Positions 7,992 to 17,378 of a DNA stretch of 64,000 nt are shown one piece after another; the stretch's first letter is position 1, and each line of letters begins with the position of its first letter. Both the position numbers and the translations under genes were made by a program. This DNA is from Pseudomonadota bacterium (GTDB taxonomy: Bacteria; Pseudomonadota; Gammaproteobacteria; Burkholderiales; Rhodocyclaceae). The stretch lies in contig JAFEDJ010000056.1 of assembly GCA_018241685.1 (NCBI GenBank), positions 21,494 through 85,493 of the forward strand, in the 5' to 3' direction. A model generated the notes under the pieces. It was not told where the DNA came from, searched no databases, and saw only the letters and a list, made by a program, of their open reading frames with translations.

Positions 7992-9271
7992 CGATTTCGC
8001 CCGACAGGAAGAGGTTCCGTTTCACCAGCCTTGCTCAGTGCGTACTTGCACATTTGCGGCCCGGCGAACTCCATCAATGCGGCGGCAAGCAGCGGCAACA
8101 AGAGGGCCTGGCTACTTACCTCCGGATATATGGAAGCTAGTTCGGCCGCCATGAAAATGGCCGTTGCCGACAGCGGCTGGATGCCAATACCCACCAGACG
8201 GCGTTTGGCTACGGAAAGATCCTGCCGCCCTGTCATCATCACCCCAGCAAACTTGGCGACTCCACGCACGCCGATCAGGCCCACCGCCTGAAAGCTCGTG
8301 ACCCAGTTAAGGTCGTCCAGAGGCAACATCGCTCCCGTCACCACGAATAGGACAATGGCTAGAATCCAATGCCCCTGAGGCAGGCCTGTATAGGCCAGCA
8401 CCTTGTTCCGGTCAGCCAGATTCAGGGCAGCCCCCATCATGAAGAGGCAGAGAAACACGGGCACACCGAGCATCCGCGCAACACCAATGGCCAACAAGGC
8501 TACCGCGACGAAAATGAATACTTGGGTCACGGATCCTTTGGCCTGCCGGGCAGCAATTGTCAGCGCCAGGCGGGCACAAAGCATGCCGATCCCAATTCCG
8601 CCACAGACAACCCAGAGGGGATGGGCTAGAGCATTGAGCCAGTCACCGGACTGCTCGGCGTGTACGACACCTAGCACCACGGCAAAAACGACAAAGGACA
8701 ATGCACAGTTGATCGCTGTAAGCAGCAGCGTGCGCTGCGTGACTTGCCCTTGGGCACGATTCTCCTCGGCGGTAAGCAGCACTACAGCCGGCGCCGAAGC
8801 CATCGTGATAGCGGCCGTCGCCGCGCTCCAACCAAGGCTGAGGCCCACAGCAAAAAAGGCAAAAGCAAAGATCGCTGCAAAAGCAAGACCCGCTTCTCCC
8901 ATTGCACATCCCAGAAGGGTTCGATTGGCTCGCAGCCATCCGAGGTCCAAGTGGCGCCCCGTTTCGAGCAAGAGCAAACCCAGTGCTGCATCGGCTACGG
9001 GCTTTGCCATCGACAAGGTTTCCCTGTCCAGCCACCCTAGTAAGCCAGGTCCGGCGAGCGCGCCTGCAAGCACGTAGCCGACGATACGGGAGAGCCCGAT
9101 GGTTCGGAACAATGTCTCACCTGCCAGAAGACCGCCGACCAGTAACAGGGCGAACAAGGCGAGAGGGTCCAGTTGCTCAGGAAATGGAGGCAGGAAGACA
9201 AGCCTGTCCTGCAGGGCTTCCCACGCTTGGCGAACCGGCATCATCTGGAGGCTGCTCCTTGTGGGCGGCAT
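7988..9271 (-). CDS. CPA2-family cation:proton antiporter
   Basis: Integral membrane protein of 427 residues with about twelve hydrophobic helices. The N-terminal core GLSRIVGYVLAGALAGPGLLGW is typical of Na+/H+ and K+/H+ exchangers of the CPA2 (KefB/GerN) type. No C-terminal TrkA-N regulatory domain is present. It heads a leftward operon with the carboxylate-amine ligase (4 bp overlap), the beta-lactamase-fold protein and a tiny membrane protein. The pairing of an exchanger with a glutamyl-ligase-like enzyme recalls glutathione-gated Kef systems, but this is only an analogy. Several in-frame starts are close together (ATG near 9238 is an alternative). Confidence 0.88.
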   Translation of the reverse strand: MPPTRSSLQMMPVRQAWEALQDRLVFLPPFPEQLDPLALFALLLVGGLLAGETLFRTIGLSRIVGYVLAGALAGPGLLGWLDRETLSMAKPVADAALGLLLLETGRHLDLGWLRANRTLLGCAMGEAGLAFAAIFAFAFFAVGLSLGWSAATAAITMASAPAVVLLTAEENRAQGQVTQRTLLLTAINCALSFVVFAVVLGVVHAEQSGDWLNALAHPLWVVCGGIGIGMLCARLALTIAARQAKGSVTQVFIFVAVALLAIGVARMLGVPVFLCLFMMGAALNLADRNKVLAYTGLPQGHWILAIVLFVVTGAMLPLDDLNWVTSFQAVGLIGVRGVAKFAGVMMTGRQDLSVAKRRLVGIGIQPLSATAIFMAAELASIYPEVSSQALLLPLLAAALMEFAGPQMCKYALSKAGETEPLPVGRNR

Positions 9272-9872
9272 GTGCGATCGGGCACGTTGCGTTCTGGATT
9301 AGCAAAGCTACACGTGACGGCCGCCTGCGTACGCATCGGCCCAAAGAGTTGCGTTAGCAAGGTTGCTCCCATCTAGGCTCGGTGAGGAGGGATTCACGCT
9401 GCTGTTGAGCGGTCATGCGCCTGTGACTAGAACTACAGACGCGTTGAATGTGAGGACCGTGGCGAAGGCGAGTCTGGTCCCTTCGCACAGATTGCTATCC
9501 CGCGCAGCAGCCATAGCGCAACGATGGATCGATCTGCGGAAAGCTACGGTGTCGTCACACGAAAAAGATGGGGGCTAACTTCCCTGATGCGGAGCACGAG
9601 GTACCCACAACGAAGACGATGAAATCAGCCCCCCAAGCTCTCCTTTGCAGGACTCTTGCCGCGACTAGCATGCGCGGAAGGGAGTGGTTGAAAACGGCCC
9701 CTTCATAAATATATTTATATCAATAATATTTGTATAAATGCATGTTGGCAAACATTACTCTAGCCGTCGCGCCTAGCGTCGAACCCTTGCCCCTTCGCAT
9801 ACTGTGTTCGTGAACATCACCAGACTCGCGGTTCACTCGTTCAGCAGCCTCCGATGAAGCGCTCGCATCGCG
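9272..9872. other. Intergenic region with AT-rich island
   Basis: About 600 bases without a convincing gene. From about 9702 to 9745 the sequence is strongly AT-rich and includes a perfect 14-bp palindrome, ATAAATATATTTAT (9705-9718). It lies upstream of the ClC remnant and may be its old promoter. Leftward promoters for the antiporter operon should lie near 9280-9400. Confidence 0.5.
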
Positions 9873-10754
9873 CTTGGGTGCACGGCCCTTGTCGCAGGGC
9901 TTGTCGTCGTGGCTGTCGCCGAACTTGCTGATCTGGCATTGGCGTCTTTTTACGCCTTATCGAACGGGCATCTTTGGGTACCGCTTGTCATCACACCGGC
10001 TGTCGGCATGTTCGCCGTATGGCTGAAGGGAACGTTGTTCCCATGGGCCCAAAGAAGCGGCATCCCACAGGTGTCTGCTGCGACTCGGCTGGCTGCTGGA
10101 GGCAAGGCGGTCGACTCTCTGGTTTCACGGCGAATCGCCCTCAGCAAGGTATGTGTCGGTGCATTCGCGCTGGTTGGCAGCTTTTCGGCAGGAAGGGAAG
10201 GCCCCTCGGTCCAGGTTGCTGCCGGTGATGCACATGAGCGCAGGGCCGGCAGTGGAGAGCCCGACATCCTGTTGCCTCCGCGGGCCTTTGCGGAGCCCTC
10301 ATCGCAGCCATAGGCTGGGCCAGTGGTGGCATATCCTTCGGAAGCGGTTACGCCATAACCTGGCAAATCGTTGCGAGGCAGATGAAAGCACCTTGGCACA
10401 CCTCAATAACGTGCTTTATGGTCACGATCGTTAGTTATTACTCCGAAATGCCTGGCGGCATTTTCGCTTCTTCACTGGCGGTTGGCGCGGCACTTGTTTC
10501 GAATGTCGCCGGTGTTATAGGGATAACTACCGGTATGACTCTCAGTCGTCGCACTTTGCACTGCCGGATTTCTCGCTGCCGTCACTCAAGCGCCGATAAC
10601 GGCCGCCATCATTGGCATGGAAATGACGGACGGGCACAGTATGGTGATCAGCCTGATGGCGGTCTCCCTCTTTGCGGAGGCGATTAGCTCACGTATCAGC
10701 CCGGAGCTATACCAACATTTAGCGCTGGATTTCCGCCCTAAAGATGAAGGGTGA
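9873..10754 (+). pseudogene. Remnant of a ClC-family chloride channel/antiporter
   Basis: Recognisable ClC pieces lie in two frames. The first (about 9873-10225) encodes an N-terminal helix ending in LVAGLVVVAVAEL, then RSGIPQV (family GSGIPQ) and GREGPSVQV, the two anion-selectivity motifs. The second piece (about 10280-10545, shifted frame) contains SGYAITW and PGGIFASSLAVGAAL, matching the third selectivity motif with Pro changed to Ser. The last piece (about 10546-10754, back in the first frame) has GFLAAVTQAPITAAIIGME and ends at a TGA. Compared with intact ClC proteins roughly 100 residues between the first two pieces are missing, and the start is unclear. At least two frameshifts plus a deletion make function very unlikely. 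Confidence 0.85.
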
Positions 10755-10888
10755 TTTGAAGAAAGATCAAGCGTAGCGCGAAAATGCCAGAGTTCATTTA
10801 CATGAAATAAATGACATTAAGCTTTCCCCGGTTGTTTGTTTTCTTCAGCGGGAGAATTTGTTATTCGAACTAGATCGAGGTAGAACGA

Positions 10889-10917
10889 CAAGTAAGTGAC
10901 GCATAGCGACTTACTTG
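10889..10917. repeat. Inverted repeat (9-bp arms)
   Basis: CAAGTAAGT (10889-10897) and ACTTACTTG (10909-10917) are perfect inverted arms. An inner CGC/GCG pair gives a longer hairpin with a GA bulge. There is no T-tract, so it is not a typical terminator; it may be an operator or the scar of a mobile end. Confidence 0.5.
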
Positions 10918-10964
10918 AATACGACGGTTCAGCGGTTGCAATGGCCGAGAACCCGCCAGTTCCC

Positions 10965-10994
10965 AAAAAGCCGGCGCTTCCGCGCCGGCTTTTT
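10965..10994 (-). terminator. Rho-independent terminator of the GST gene (bidirectional form)
   Basis: An 8-bp GC stem GCCGGCGC/GCGCCGGC (10970-10977 and 10982-10989) with a TTCC loop, flanked by A5 on the left and T5 on the right. It sits just past the GST stop in the leftward direction and would also stop rightward transcripts. Confidence 0.9.
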
Positions 10995-11000
10995 CACTCC

Positions 11001-11606
11001 TTAAACCAACCCTTCCGCCTTCATCGCCGCCTGCACTGCAGGCCGCGCGGCTGTACGTTCCTGTAACGCGATCAAGTTCGGGTAGGGGCTGAGGTCGAAG
11101 TTGATGATTTTCATCCAGCCCAGCGTAGTGAACAGGTAAGCGTCGGCGACGCTGAAGTCGTTGCCGAGCAGGTAGGGCTTGTCGGCAAGGTGCTGGTTCA
11201 CGTGGCCGAGGCGGCGTTCCAGGTTGAGCTTGGCGGCGGCTTTCCAGTCGTCCTTGCTCAACGGGTGGAAGAAGGCGGTCACCGACTTGTGGATTTCGGT
11301 GCCGATGAAGTTGAGCCAGCTTTGCAGGCGGTAGCGCTCGATGCTGCCGTTGGGGGGCGCGAGCTTCTTTTCCGGGGCGAGGTCGGCGATGTACTGGACG
11401 ATGGCCGGGCCTTCGGTGAGGACTTCGCCGGAGTCGAGGACCAGCGCGGGCACGTAGCCCTTGGGATTGACTTCGAGGTAGTTGGCGCCGCTGCCGGTGA
11501 CCTTGGTGGCGAGGTCGACGCTTTCGGACTCGTACTTGAGGCCGGCTTCTTCGAGGGCGATGTGCGGGGACAGGGAACAGGCGCCGGGTTTGAAATAAAG
11601 CTTCAC
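11001..11606 (-). CDS. gstA: Glutathione S-transferase
   Basis: Cytosolic enzyme of 201 residues conjugating glutathione to electrophiles. The N-terminal thioredoxin-like domain starts MKLYFKPGACSLSPHIALEE, the beta-class bacterial GST signature with Cys10 and Ser11. The VNPKGYVPAL cis-proline loop and the EGPAIVQYIAD glutathione site follow. The all-helical C-terminal domain (about 88-201) contains the FSVADAYLFT N-capping box. The start is a GTG at 11606 with AGGAGA 7 bases upstream. The gene is single, with its own terminator. Confidence 0.93.
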   Translation of the reverse strand: MKLYFKPGACSLSPHIALEEAGLKYESESVDLATKVTGSGANYLEVNPKGYVPALVLDSGEVLTEGPAIVQYIADLAPEKKLAPPNGSIERYRLQSWLNFIGTEIHKSVTAFFHPLSKDDWKAAAKLNLERRLGHVNQHLADKPYLLGNDFSVADAYLFTTLGWMKIINFDLSPYPNLIALQERTAARPAVQAAMKAEGLV

Positions 11607-11785
11607 GTAGTCTCCTTGGTGCGCGCGAGGCGCGGTTTTTGTGGTCTGGAACAGGAACTGGCCGGCGGGCTGCCCCGACAGGGGGCACTGCCGGCCGGTC
11701 GCTAAGATAGCAGCGGATCAAGACAGCGTGCTAACGGCTGAGCTTGCTGCGGAGCAAGAACGGATGGTTCACGAGGTCTTTTGTT

Positions 11786-11802
11786 GATAACTGTTCTCGT
11801 TT
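11786..11802 (+). promoter_or_regulatory. Fur-like box
   Basis: GATAACTGTTCTCGTTT lies about 115 bases upstream of the TonB receptor start and resembles the GATAATGATTCTCATTT form of betaproteobacterial Fur sites. Iron-repressed expression of the receptor operon is the expected consequence. Assigned by eye. Confidence 0.55.
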
Positions 11803-11918
11803 AGAATCTTCGCATGATGTCTGACGGTCATCGACCGGCAAATCCATTCTGACCAGGTAAGCAACCACAGCACACAAGCCAGCCCTCGCCAGCCAGTGTT
11901 TATTCAAGGAGAAACACG

Positions 11919-14084
11919 ATGCGGCGAATGACTCCGCTCGCGCTGGCGATGAGCATGCTTGCGCAATCCCCCTGGGCGGCGGCACAAGCGCTTCCCGATG
12001 CAGTTACGGAAAACGAGGCGACGCTGCCGGCGGTGAAGGTTGCCGCCAGCGCAGAGCGCCCGTCCGATGCGCCGGCCCCCTACGCCGGCGGCCAGGTGGC
12101 CAGGGGCGCCCGCCTCGGCGCGCTGGGCAATCAGGAGCTCATCGACACGCCTTTCAACATCACCGGCTATACCGCCGAGCTGATCGCGAACCAGCAGGCG
12201 CGGACGCTCTACGATCTGATGGCCAACGATCCTTCGGTGCGTTTCACGACGTCGAGCGGCCACGCTTATGAGAACTACCGGATACGCGGCTTCGATGTGA
12301 ATTCGTCCGAGCTGGCCATCAACGGCATGTTCGGGCTGGCGCCCGTGGGCCATGCGCCGCTGGAAGCCGTCGAGCGGGTAGAGGTGCTGAAGGGGCCGAG
12401 CGCGCTGTTCAGCGGCATGCCGCCGGGCGGCGGGGTCGGCGGGGTGATCAACCTGGTGCCCAAGCGGGCGGCCGACGATCCCCTGACGCGCCTGTCCGTG
12501 GGCTACCAGTCCAAGGGGCAGTTCGGCACCGGCATCGATGCGGGGCGCCGCTTCGGCGAGCGCAAGGAAGTGGGCGTGCGCATCAACGGGGCCTTCAGCG
12601 ACGGCGACACCGAGCTGGACGGCCAGACCAAGAAGCGCGAGTTCCTGTCGGCGGCGGTGGATTACCGCGGCAGCGCGCTGACCGCGTCCCTCGATGCGTA
12701 CTACAGCAAGGAGTCGTTTGCCGGCGGAACACCGGCGATGTACTGGTTCCAGAGCACGATCCCGGTGCCCAAAGCCGCCGATCCGCACACCAACCTGTTC
12801 CGCGGCGCCAGCGGCACGCTGGAGAGCAAGGCCGTGATGGCCCGCGCCGAATACGAGTTCAATTCGCAGCTTTCCGCCTTTGCCGGCGTGGGGGTGATGA
12901 ACTTCGAGTCCACGGGTTTCATCAACGGGACGCATGCGCGGATGATCGCCGCCAACGGCAGCTTCACGGCGGCAACCAACGGCACGCGGAGCTACACGGA
13001 CAGCGTCTCCGCCGAGGGCGGGCTGCGCGCACGCTTCGGCACCGGCAGTGTGGCGCACGAGTTGGTCCTGCACGCCAGCAACCTGGAGCAGGAGAGCGGC
13101 TCGGCCACCAATTCGGCGAGCGCCACGTCGAACATCTACAACCCGGTCACCACGCTGGTGATGCCGACGCCGCCGGGCGTGGCGCCCAAGACCAGCGACA
13201 CGACGCTGTCCAGCCTGGCCCTGATCGATACGCTGTCGCTGCTGGACGACCGCCTGCGGCTGACCGTGGGGCTGCGCAACCAGAACATCAAGACCACCAA
13301 TTACAACGCCACGACGGGGGCGGTGACCGCCCAGTACGACAAGAGCGTGGTCACGCCGGCGCTGGCTGCCGTCGTCAAGCCCTGGGGGCCGAAGGTTTCG
13401 CTGTACGCCAACTACGTGCAGGGGCTGAGCAAGGGCGATACGGTCACCGATACGCTGGCGACCAACCGGAACTTCGTGTTCGCGCCCTACAAGACCGACC
13501 AGAAGGAGGCCGGCGTCAAATGGGAGGTCGGCACCTTCACCAATACCGTCAGCCTGTTCGAGATCACCAAGCCGACGATGGTCGCGCTCGGCAGCAGCAG
13601 CAACCCGACCTACACCGACGACGGCGAAAAGCGGGTCCGCGGGCTGGAGTGGAATACCTTCGGTGAGCTGACGCGCACGCTCCGCCTGCTCGGCGGCGCG
13701 ACCTATTCCCAGGGCGAGCAGACCAGGACCGCCTACGGCCAGTACGACGGCAACGTGGCCATCGGCACGCCGCGCTGGCAGGGCAACCTGGGCGCCGAAT
13801 GGGACACGCCGTGGCTCTCCGGGCTGACCCTCAGCGGCCGCGTCGTGAGCACCAGCAGCCAGTATCTCGATGCCGCCAACCGCCAGCAGATCCCCAGTTG
13901 GACGATCCTCGACGTCGGCGCCCGTTACGCCACCCGGATGGATGGCCGCAAGGTGGTGCTGCGCCTGAACATCAACAACCTGTTCGACAAGCAGTACTGG
14001 TCGGGCAGCTTCAGCGACAGCTATTCGATCGCCACCCTGGGCGCTCCGCGGACGATCACCGCGTCCGCGACGATGGACTTCTGA
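11919..14084 (+). CDS. TonB-dependent siderophore receptor
   Basis: Outer-membrane receptor of 721 residues. The signal peptide ends around residue 25 (WAAAQA). The plug domain (about 65-170) has DTPFNITGYTAELI, NYRIRGFDVNSSELAING and VEVLKGPSALFSGMPPGGG. A 22-strand barrel follows, ending in the usual terminal Phe (ATMDF). Length and plug motifs fit the FhuE/FoxA-type hydroxamate or pyoverdine receptor group. The three downstream small membrane and PepSY genes form a known type of iron-uptake operon. The siderophore is not identifiable. A Fur-like site lies upstream. Confidence 0.93.
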   Translation: MRRMTPLALAMSMLAQSPWAAAQALPDAVTENEATLPAVKVAASAERPSDAPAPYAGGQVARGARLGALGNQELIDTPFNITGYTAELIANQQARTLYDLMANDPSVRFTTSSGHAYENYRIRGFDVNSSELAINGMFGLAPVGHAPLEAVERVEVLKGPSALFSGMPPGGGVGGVINLVPKRAADDPLTRLSVGYQSKGQFGTGIDAGRRFGERKEVGVRINGAFSDGDTELDGQTKKREFLSAAVDYRGSALTASLDAYYSKESFAGGTPAMYWFQSTIPVPKAADPHTNLFRGASGTLESKAVMARAEYEFNSQLSAFAGVGVMNFESTGFINGTHARMIAANGSFTAATNGTRSYTDSVSAEGGLRARFGTGSVAHELVLHASNLEQESGSATNSASATSNIYNPVTTLVMPTPPGVAPKTSDTTLSSLALIDTLSLLDDRLRLTVGLRNQNIKTTNYNATTGAVTAQYDKSVVTPALAAVVKPWGPKVSLYANYVQGLSKGDTVTDTLATNRNFVFAPYKTDQKEAGVKWEVGTFTNTVSLFEITKPTMVALGSSSNPTYTDDGEKRVRGLEWNTFGELTRTLRLLGGATYSQGEQTRTAYGQYDGNVAIGTPRWQGNLGAEWDTPWLSGLTLSGRVVSTSSQYLDAANRQQIPSWTILDVGARYATRMDGRKVVLRLNINNLFDKQYWSGSFSDSYSIATLGAPRTITASATMDF

Positions 14085-14165
14085 TGGCCGCGCGGCAGTT
14101 GTTCCTGGAACACGCCCGGTAAACGAACGGACCGCATCCGGTCCGAAAGGCAGGACTCCTTCGAC

Positions 14166-14438
14166 ATGAAGACATTCACCTTGATCGGCCTGGCCGCGTC
14201 GCTGCTCGGCTGCGCCGGCCTCTACCTGGCCTCCCCCAACCAGCGCCTGCTCGCCGCGCAGTGGCCGGCCCGCCCGGCCCGGGTTGCCGGCACGGCCCTG
14301 CTGGCCGCCGGCTGGCTGGGCCTGGCGCAGGACATGCAGACCCTCACCGCCAGCTTCACCTTCGTCGTGGTGCTGATGCTGGCGTTTGCGCTGCTTCCGT
14401 ATGTCGGCGCGCTCTGCGGCCGCGGGAAGGGGCGCTGA
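14166..14438 (+). CDS. Small membrane protein of iron-uptake operon (DUF3325-like)
   Basis: Ninety residues with three hydrophobic helices (about 3-24, 38-54 and 62-82). Position and pattern (short TM protein between a TonB siderophore receptor and a PepSY protein) match the DUF3325-type proteins of betaproteobacterial iron operons, but the sequence match is judged only by pattern. Aggactcct upstream gives a plausible ribosome site. The next gene starts 2 bases after its stop. Confidence 0.7.
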   Translation: MKTFTLIGLAASLLGCAGLYLASPNQRLLAAQWPARPARVAGTALLAAGWLGLAQDMQTLTASFTFVVVLMLAFALLPYVGALCGRGKGR

Positions 14439-14439
14439 C

Positions 14440-14730
14440 ATGGCCACCGCCAAGCATTCGCCGATCCGCCGCGACTGGCTGTCCAAGACCCTGGCCGGAC
14501 TGGTGCTGGGCGCCGTGCTGGCGCTCGGCGGCAGCGGCCTGTTCCTGCAGTTCAGCACCGACATGCCGCTCTCCGTGCGCGGGCAGCTGGCCATGTGGAT
14601 GGTGCCCCCCATCTGGCTGGGCGTGCTGGGCGGCGTGTTCTTCTTTGCCAGCGGCCTGCGGGCCTGGCTGTGGCTGGGCGGCACGGGGGCGCTGGTGCTG
14701 GGCGCCCTGTCCGCCCTGCGCCTTTCCTGA
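14440..14730 (+). CDS. Iron-uptake membrane protein (DUF3649-like)
   Basis: Ninety-six residues starting at ATG 14440, chosen because it immediately follows the preceding stop (TGACATG). Three hydrophobic helices. The RRDWLSKTLAGLVLG opening and the central AMWMVPPIWLGVLGG resemble DUF3649 proteins, which accompany TonB receptors and PepSY proteins. The biochemical role is unknown. Confidence 0.72.
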   Translation: MATAKHSPIRRDWLSKTLAGLVLGAVLALGGSGLFLQFSTDMPLSVRGQLAMWMVPPIWLGVLGGVFFFASGLRAWLWLGGTGALVLGALSALRLS

Positions 14731-14744
14731 CCGGATCTCACACC

Positions 14745-16403
14745 ATGAGAAGCGAGTTCGTCCGCATCTACAAAGCGGTCCATACGTGGACCGGCATCAT
14801 CGCCGGGATGGCCTTGTTCATCGCCTTCTACGCCGGCGCGCTGACCGTCTTCAAGGAGCCGCTGGCGCGCTGGGCCTCGCCGCCCAACGCAATCCGCCCG
14901 GTGGGGCTGGAAGACGCACAGCAGCTGATCGTCGGCACCCTGGCCACGCATCCGGCGGCCGCGAGGGATTTCACCCTCTATGTGCAGGACGCCGAGAACG
15001 TGCCAGCCCGCCTGGGCTGGCACGTACGCAACCCGGATGCCGACGATCACGACGACAGCCAGGTCCGCCACTACGCGGCGACGCTGGACGCCCACGGTGC
15101 GGCGCAGGTGGAGGAGACCCACCCGTCACGGCTGGCGTCCTTCATCGATACGCTGCACCGCGTCGTCGGCCTGCCGGCGGACAGCGATCCGAACCGCTGG
15201 GTGATGGGCGTCGTCGCGGCGCTCTACGCGCTGGCGCTGGTGTCCGGCGTGGTGGTGCTCCTGCCGTCGCTGGTCAAGGATTTCTTCGCGCTGCGGGTCG
15301 GCAAGAACCTGAAGCGCATGTGGCTGGACGCCCACAACGTGGTGGGCATCGTCAGCCTGCCCTTCCATCTTGTAATGGCGCTGACGGCGGTGGTCTTCGC
15401 CTATCACGACGGCATCTATGCGGTGCAGGACAGGCTGCTGCACGACGGCAAGTGGGGGACCGCCTTCCAGCGGCAGCGGCCGGCGCCCGGTGCGGCCGAG
15501 CGCGATCCGGCAACGATGCTGCCACCGCTGGAGATCCTCGCCCGGGTGCGGGAATTCTCGCCCGGCTTCGAGCCCACCATGCTGCAGTACCAGCAGGTCG
15601 GCGGGCCCCGCGCAGTGGTGGTGCGGGTATGGGGCAAGGATGCGGCGGCCGTCTCGCCGCGGGCGCGGGGCGGCTTTGCGGCAGTCGATCCTTACAGCGG
15701 CAAGGTGGTCGGCAGCGATTCCCTGCCCGGCCGGCAGAGCACGCCCAATCTGTTCATCAGCAGCTTCTTCGCCCTGCACATGGCGGCCTTCGGCGGCACG
15801 CCGGTGCAGTGGATGTACTTCCTGCTCGGGCTAGCCGGCGCCTGGCTGTTCTATAGCGGAAACCTGTTGTGGGTCGAGAGCCGCCGCAAGAAGCAGGCGC
15901 GCCAGGGCGGCGAGCTGCCGGCCCAGCGGCTGGATGTGCGCCTGATGGCCGCCGCCACCGTCGGCGTGTGCCTGGGCTGCGTCTGTGGTGTCTCGCTGGC
16001 GATTGTCGGCAGTAAATGGCTGCACGGCCTGGCCAGCGATGCCAACGCATGGCTGCCGGCGCTGTACTACGGCGCCTTCTTCGCCAGCATCGGCTGGGCC
16101 TTCCTGCGCGGTGCGGCACGCGCGTCGGTCCATCTACTGTGGCTGGCGGCCACGCTCACCGCGGCCATTCCGCTCACCTCCCTGCTCGCCTGGAGCCTGC
16201 CGGCCCTCGGCATGTGGACGCACACGTCGGAGGCTAGCCTGGGGGTGGATGCCACGGCGCTCGCCGGCGCCGCAGCCTTTGCGTGGATGGCCCGGGCGAC
16301 GGCGCGACGCGTCCGCAGCGGGGCACCGGACAGCGTGTGGTCCGCCAGCGGCGCCCAGACCAGGCCGGAGGCTGGCGTGCCGGCGGCACAAGCTCCGCGC
16401 TGA
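14745..16403 (+). CDS. PepSY-associated transmembrane protein
   Basis: Inner-membrane protein of 552 residues starting at ATG 14745. It opens with MRSEFVRIYKAVHTWTGIIAGM, the conserved first helix of the PepSY_TM family with its histidine. Further helices occur around 160-180, 215-235, 340-365 and four near the C-terminus, with a periplasmic PepSY-like region between. Such proteins are thought to act as ferric-siderophore reductases or aid iron release in the periplasm. It is the last gene of the TonB receptor operon. Family confident; reductase role is by analogy. Confidence 0.88.
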   Translation: MRSEFVRIYKAVHTWTGIIAGMALFIAFYAGALTVFKEPLARWASPPNAIRPVGLEDAQQLIVGTLATHPAAARDFTLYVQDAENVPARLGWHVRNPDADDHDDSQVRHYAATLDAHGAAQVEETHPSRLASFIDTLHRVVGLPADSDPNRWVMGVVAALYALALVSGVVVLLPSLVKDFFALRVGKNLKRMWLDAHNVVGIVSLPFHLVMALTAVVFAYHDGIYAVQDRLLHDGKWGTAFQRQRPAPGAAERDPATMLPPLEILARVREFSPGFEPTMLQYQQVGGPRAVVVRVWGKDAAAVSPRARGGFAAVDPYSGKVVGSDSLPGRQSTPNLFISSFFALHMAAFGGTPVQWMYFLLGLAGAWLFYSGNLLWVESRRKKQARQGGELPAQRLDVRLMAAATVGVCLGCVCGVSLAIVGSKWLHGLASDANAWLPALYYGAFFASIGWAFLRGAARASVHLLWLAATLTAAIPLTSLLAWSLPALGMWTHTSEASLGVDATALAGAAAFAWMARATARRVRSGAPDSVWSASGAQTRPEAGVPAAQAPR

Positions 16404-16435
16404 CGGGCCTGCAAGACGCCGGCCCGCGCCGCCGC

Positions 16436-17287
16436 TTATTGCAACGCGGCCTTGACCAGCGCCGCCAGGCCGGCGGTGGGGCGGCCGATCAGCTGGCTGA
16501 GCTGGTGGCTGTCGTCGAACAGGCCGCCCTTGGAGGCGCCGATGTCGGACTCGGCCAGCAGCGCGGCGAGGCCTTCCGGCAGGCCGGCGCCGAGCAGCGC
16601 GGCCTTGAAGTCGGCTTCGGGCAGGTTCTGGTAGGCCACCGCCTTGCCGGACTGGCGGGCGATCTCGGCGGCCAGCTCGGCCAGCGTGTAGGACTCGTCG
16701 CCGGCCAGCTCATAGACCTTGCCGGCCTGCCCGTCGCGGGTGAGGACGGCGGCCGCGGCGGCGGCGTAGTCGGCACGGGCGGCGGAGGCGATGCGCCCTT
16801 CGCCGGCGCTGCCGAGCACCACGCCGTATTGCAGCGCGGGCGGGATGCTGGCGAGGTAGTTCTCGGTGTACCAGCCGTTGCGCAGGATGACCGCCGGCAG
16901 GCCGGCTTCGGCGATGAGCTGTTCGGTGGCCCTGTGCTCGGCGCCCAGCGGCAGCGGCGTGGTGTCGGCACGCAGCAGGCTGGTGTAGGCGATCAGGCCG
17001 ACCTTGGCGCGCTTGGCGGCGTCGATCACGGCGCGGTGCTGGGGCAGACGGCTGCCGACTTCGCTGGAGGAGATCAGCAGCAGCTTGTCGGCGCCGGCAA
17101 AGGCGGCGTCAAGGGTTTCCGGCCGGTTGTAGTCGGCCTCGCGGACCTGCACACCACGCGCGGCGAGGTCGGCCACCTTGGCCGGCGTGCGCACGGCGGC
17201 GACGATCTGGGCGGCGGGAACGGTTTGCAGCAGGTTCTCGATGACGAGGCGGCCGAGCTGGCCGGAGGCGCCGGTAACGACGATCAT
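16436..17287 (-). CDS. qorB: NmrA-type NAD(P)H:quinone oxidoreductase
   Basis: Protein of 283 residues, length typical of QorB/YtfG. The N-terminal Rossmann motif is VTGASGQLG, then AAVRTPAKV for NADP binding, and YTSLLRADTTPLPLG with GLPAVILRNGWYTENY, which are family hallmarks. It reduces quinones with NADPH in the cytoplasm. It is divergent from an HxlR regulator gene; in E. coli and others the same pair (ytfG/ytfH) occurs. Confidence 0.93.
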   Translation of the reverse strand: MIVVTGASGQLGRLVIENLLQTVPAAQIVAAVRTPAKVADLAARGVQVREADYNRPETLDAAFAGADKLLLISSSEVGSRLPQHRAVIDAAKRAKVGLIAYTSLLRADTTPLPLGAEHRATEQLIAEAGLPAVILRNGWYTENYLASIPPALQYGVVLGSAGEGRIASAARADYAAAAAAVLTRDGQAGKVYELAGDESYTLAELAAEIARQSGKAVAYQNLPEADFKAALLGAGLPEGLAALLAESDIGASKGGLFDDSHQLSQLIGRPTAGLAALVKAALQ

Positions 17288-17337
17288 GATGTGACTTCCT
17301 TTATCTGGGAGAGAGGAAGCGGCAGAATATCCGCCTA

Positions 17338-17354
17338 ACTAACTTTTAGTAAGT
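17338..17354. promoter_or_regulatory. Probable HxlR operator between qorB and its regulator
   Basis: ACTAAC-TTTTA-GTAAGT is an imperfect palindrome with one mismatch, in the 91-base divergent region. GTAAGT-type half-sites are typical for HxlR/QorR regulators. A further GGTAAGT lies just before the regulator start. Confidence 0.55.
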
Positions 17355-17378
17355 ACGCACCAAAAGGTAAGTGCAATC

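Noticed and set aside
11904..15122. Leftward open frame of about 1070 codons antisense to the TonB receptor operon
   Set aside because: Low-complexity Arg/Gly/Ala product without domains; receptor and membrane proteins on the other strand are convincing.
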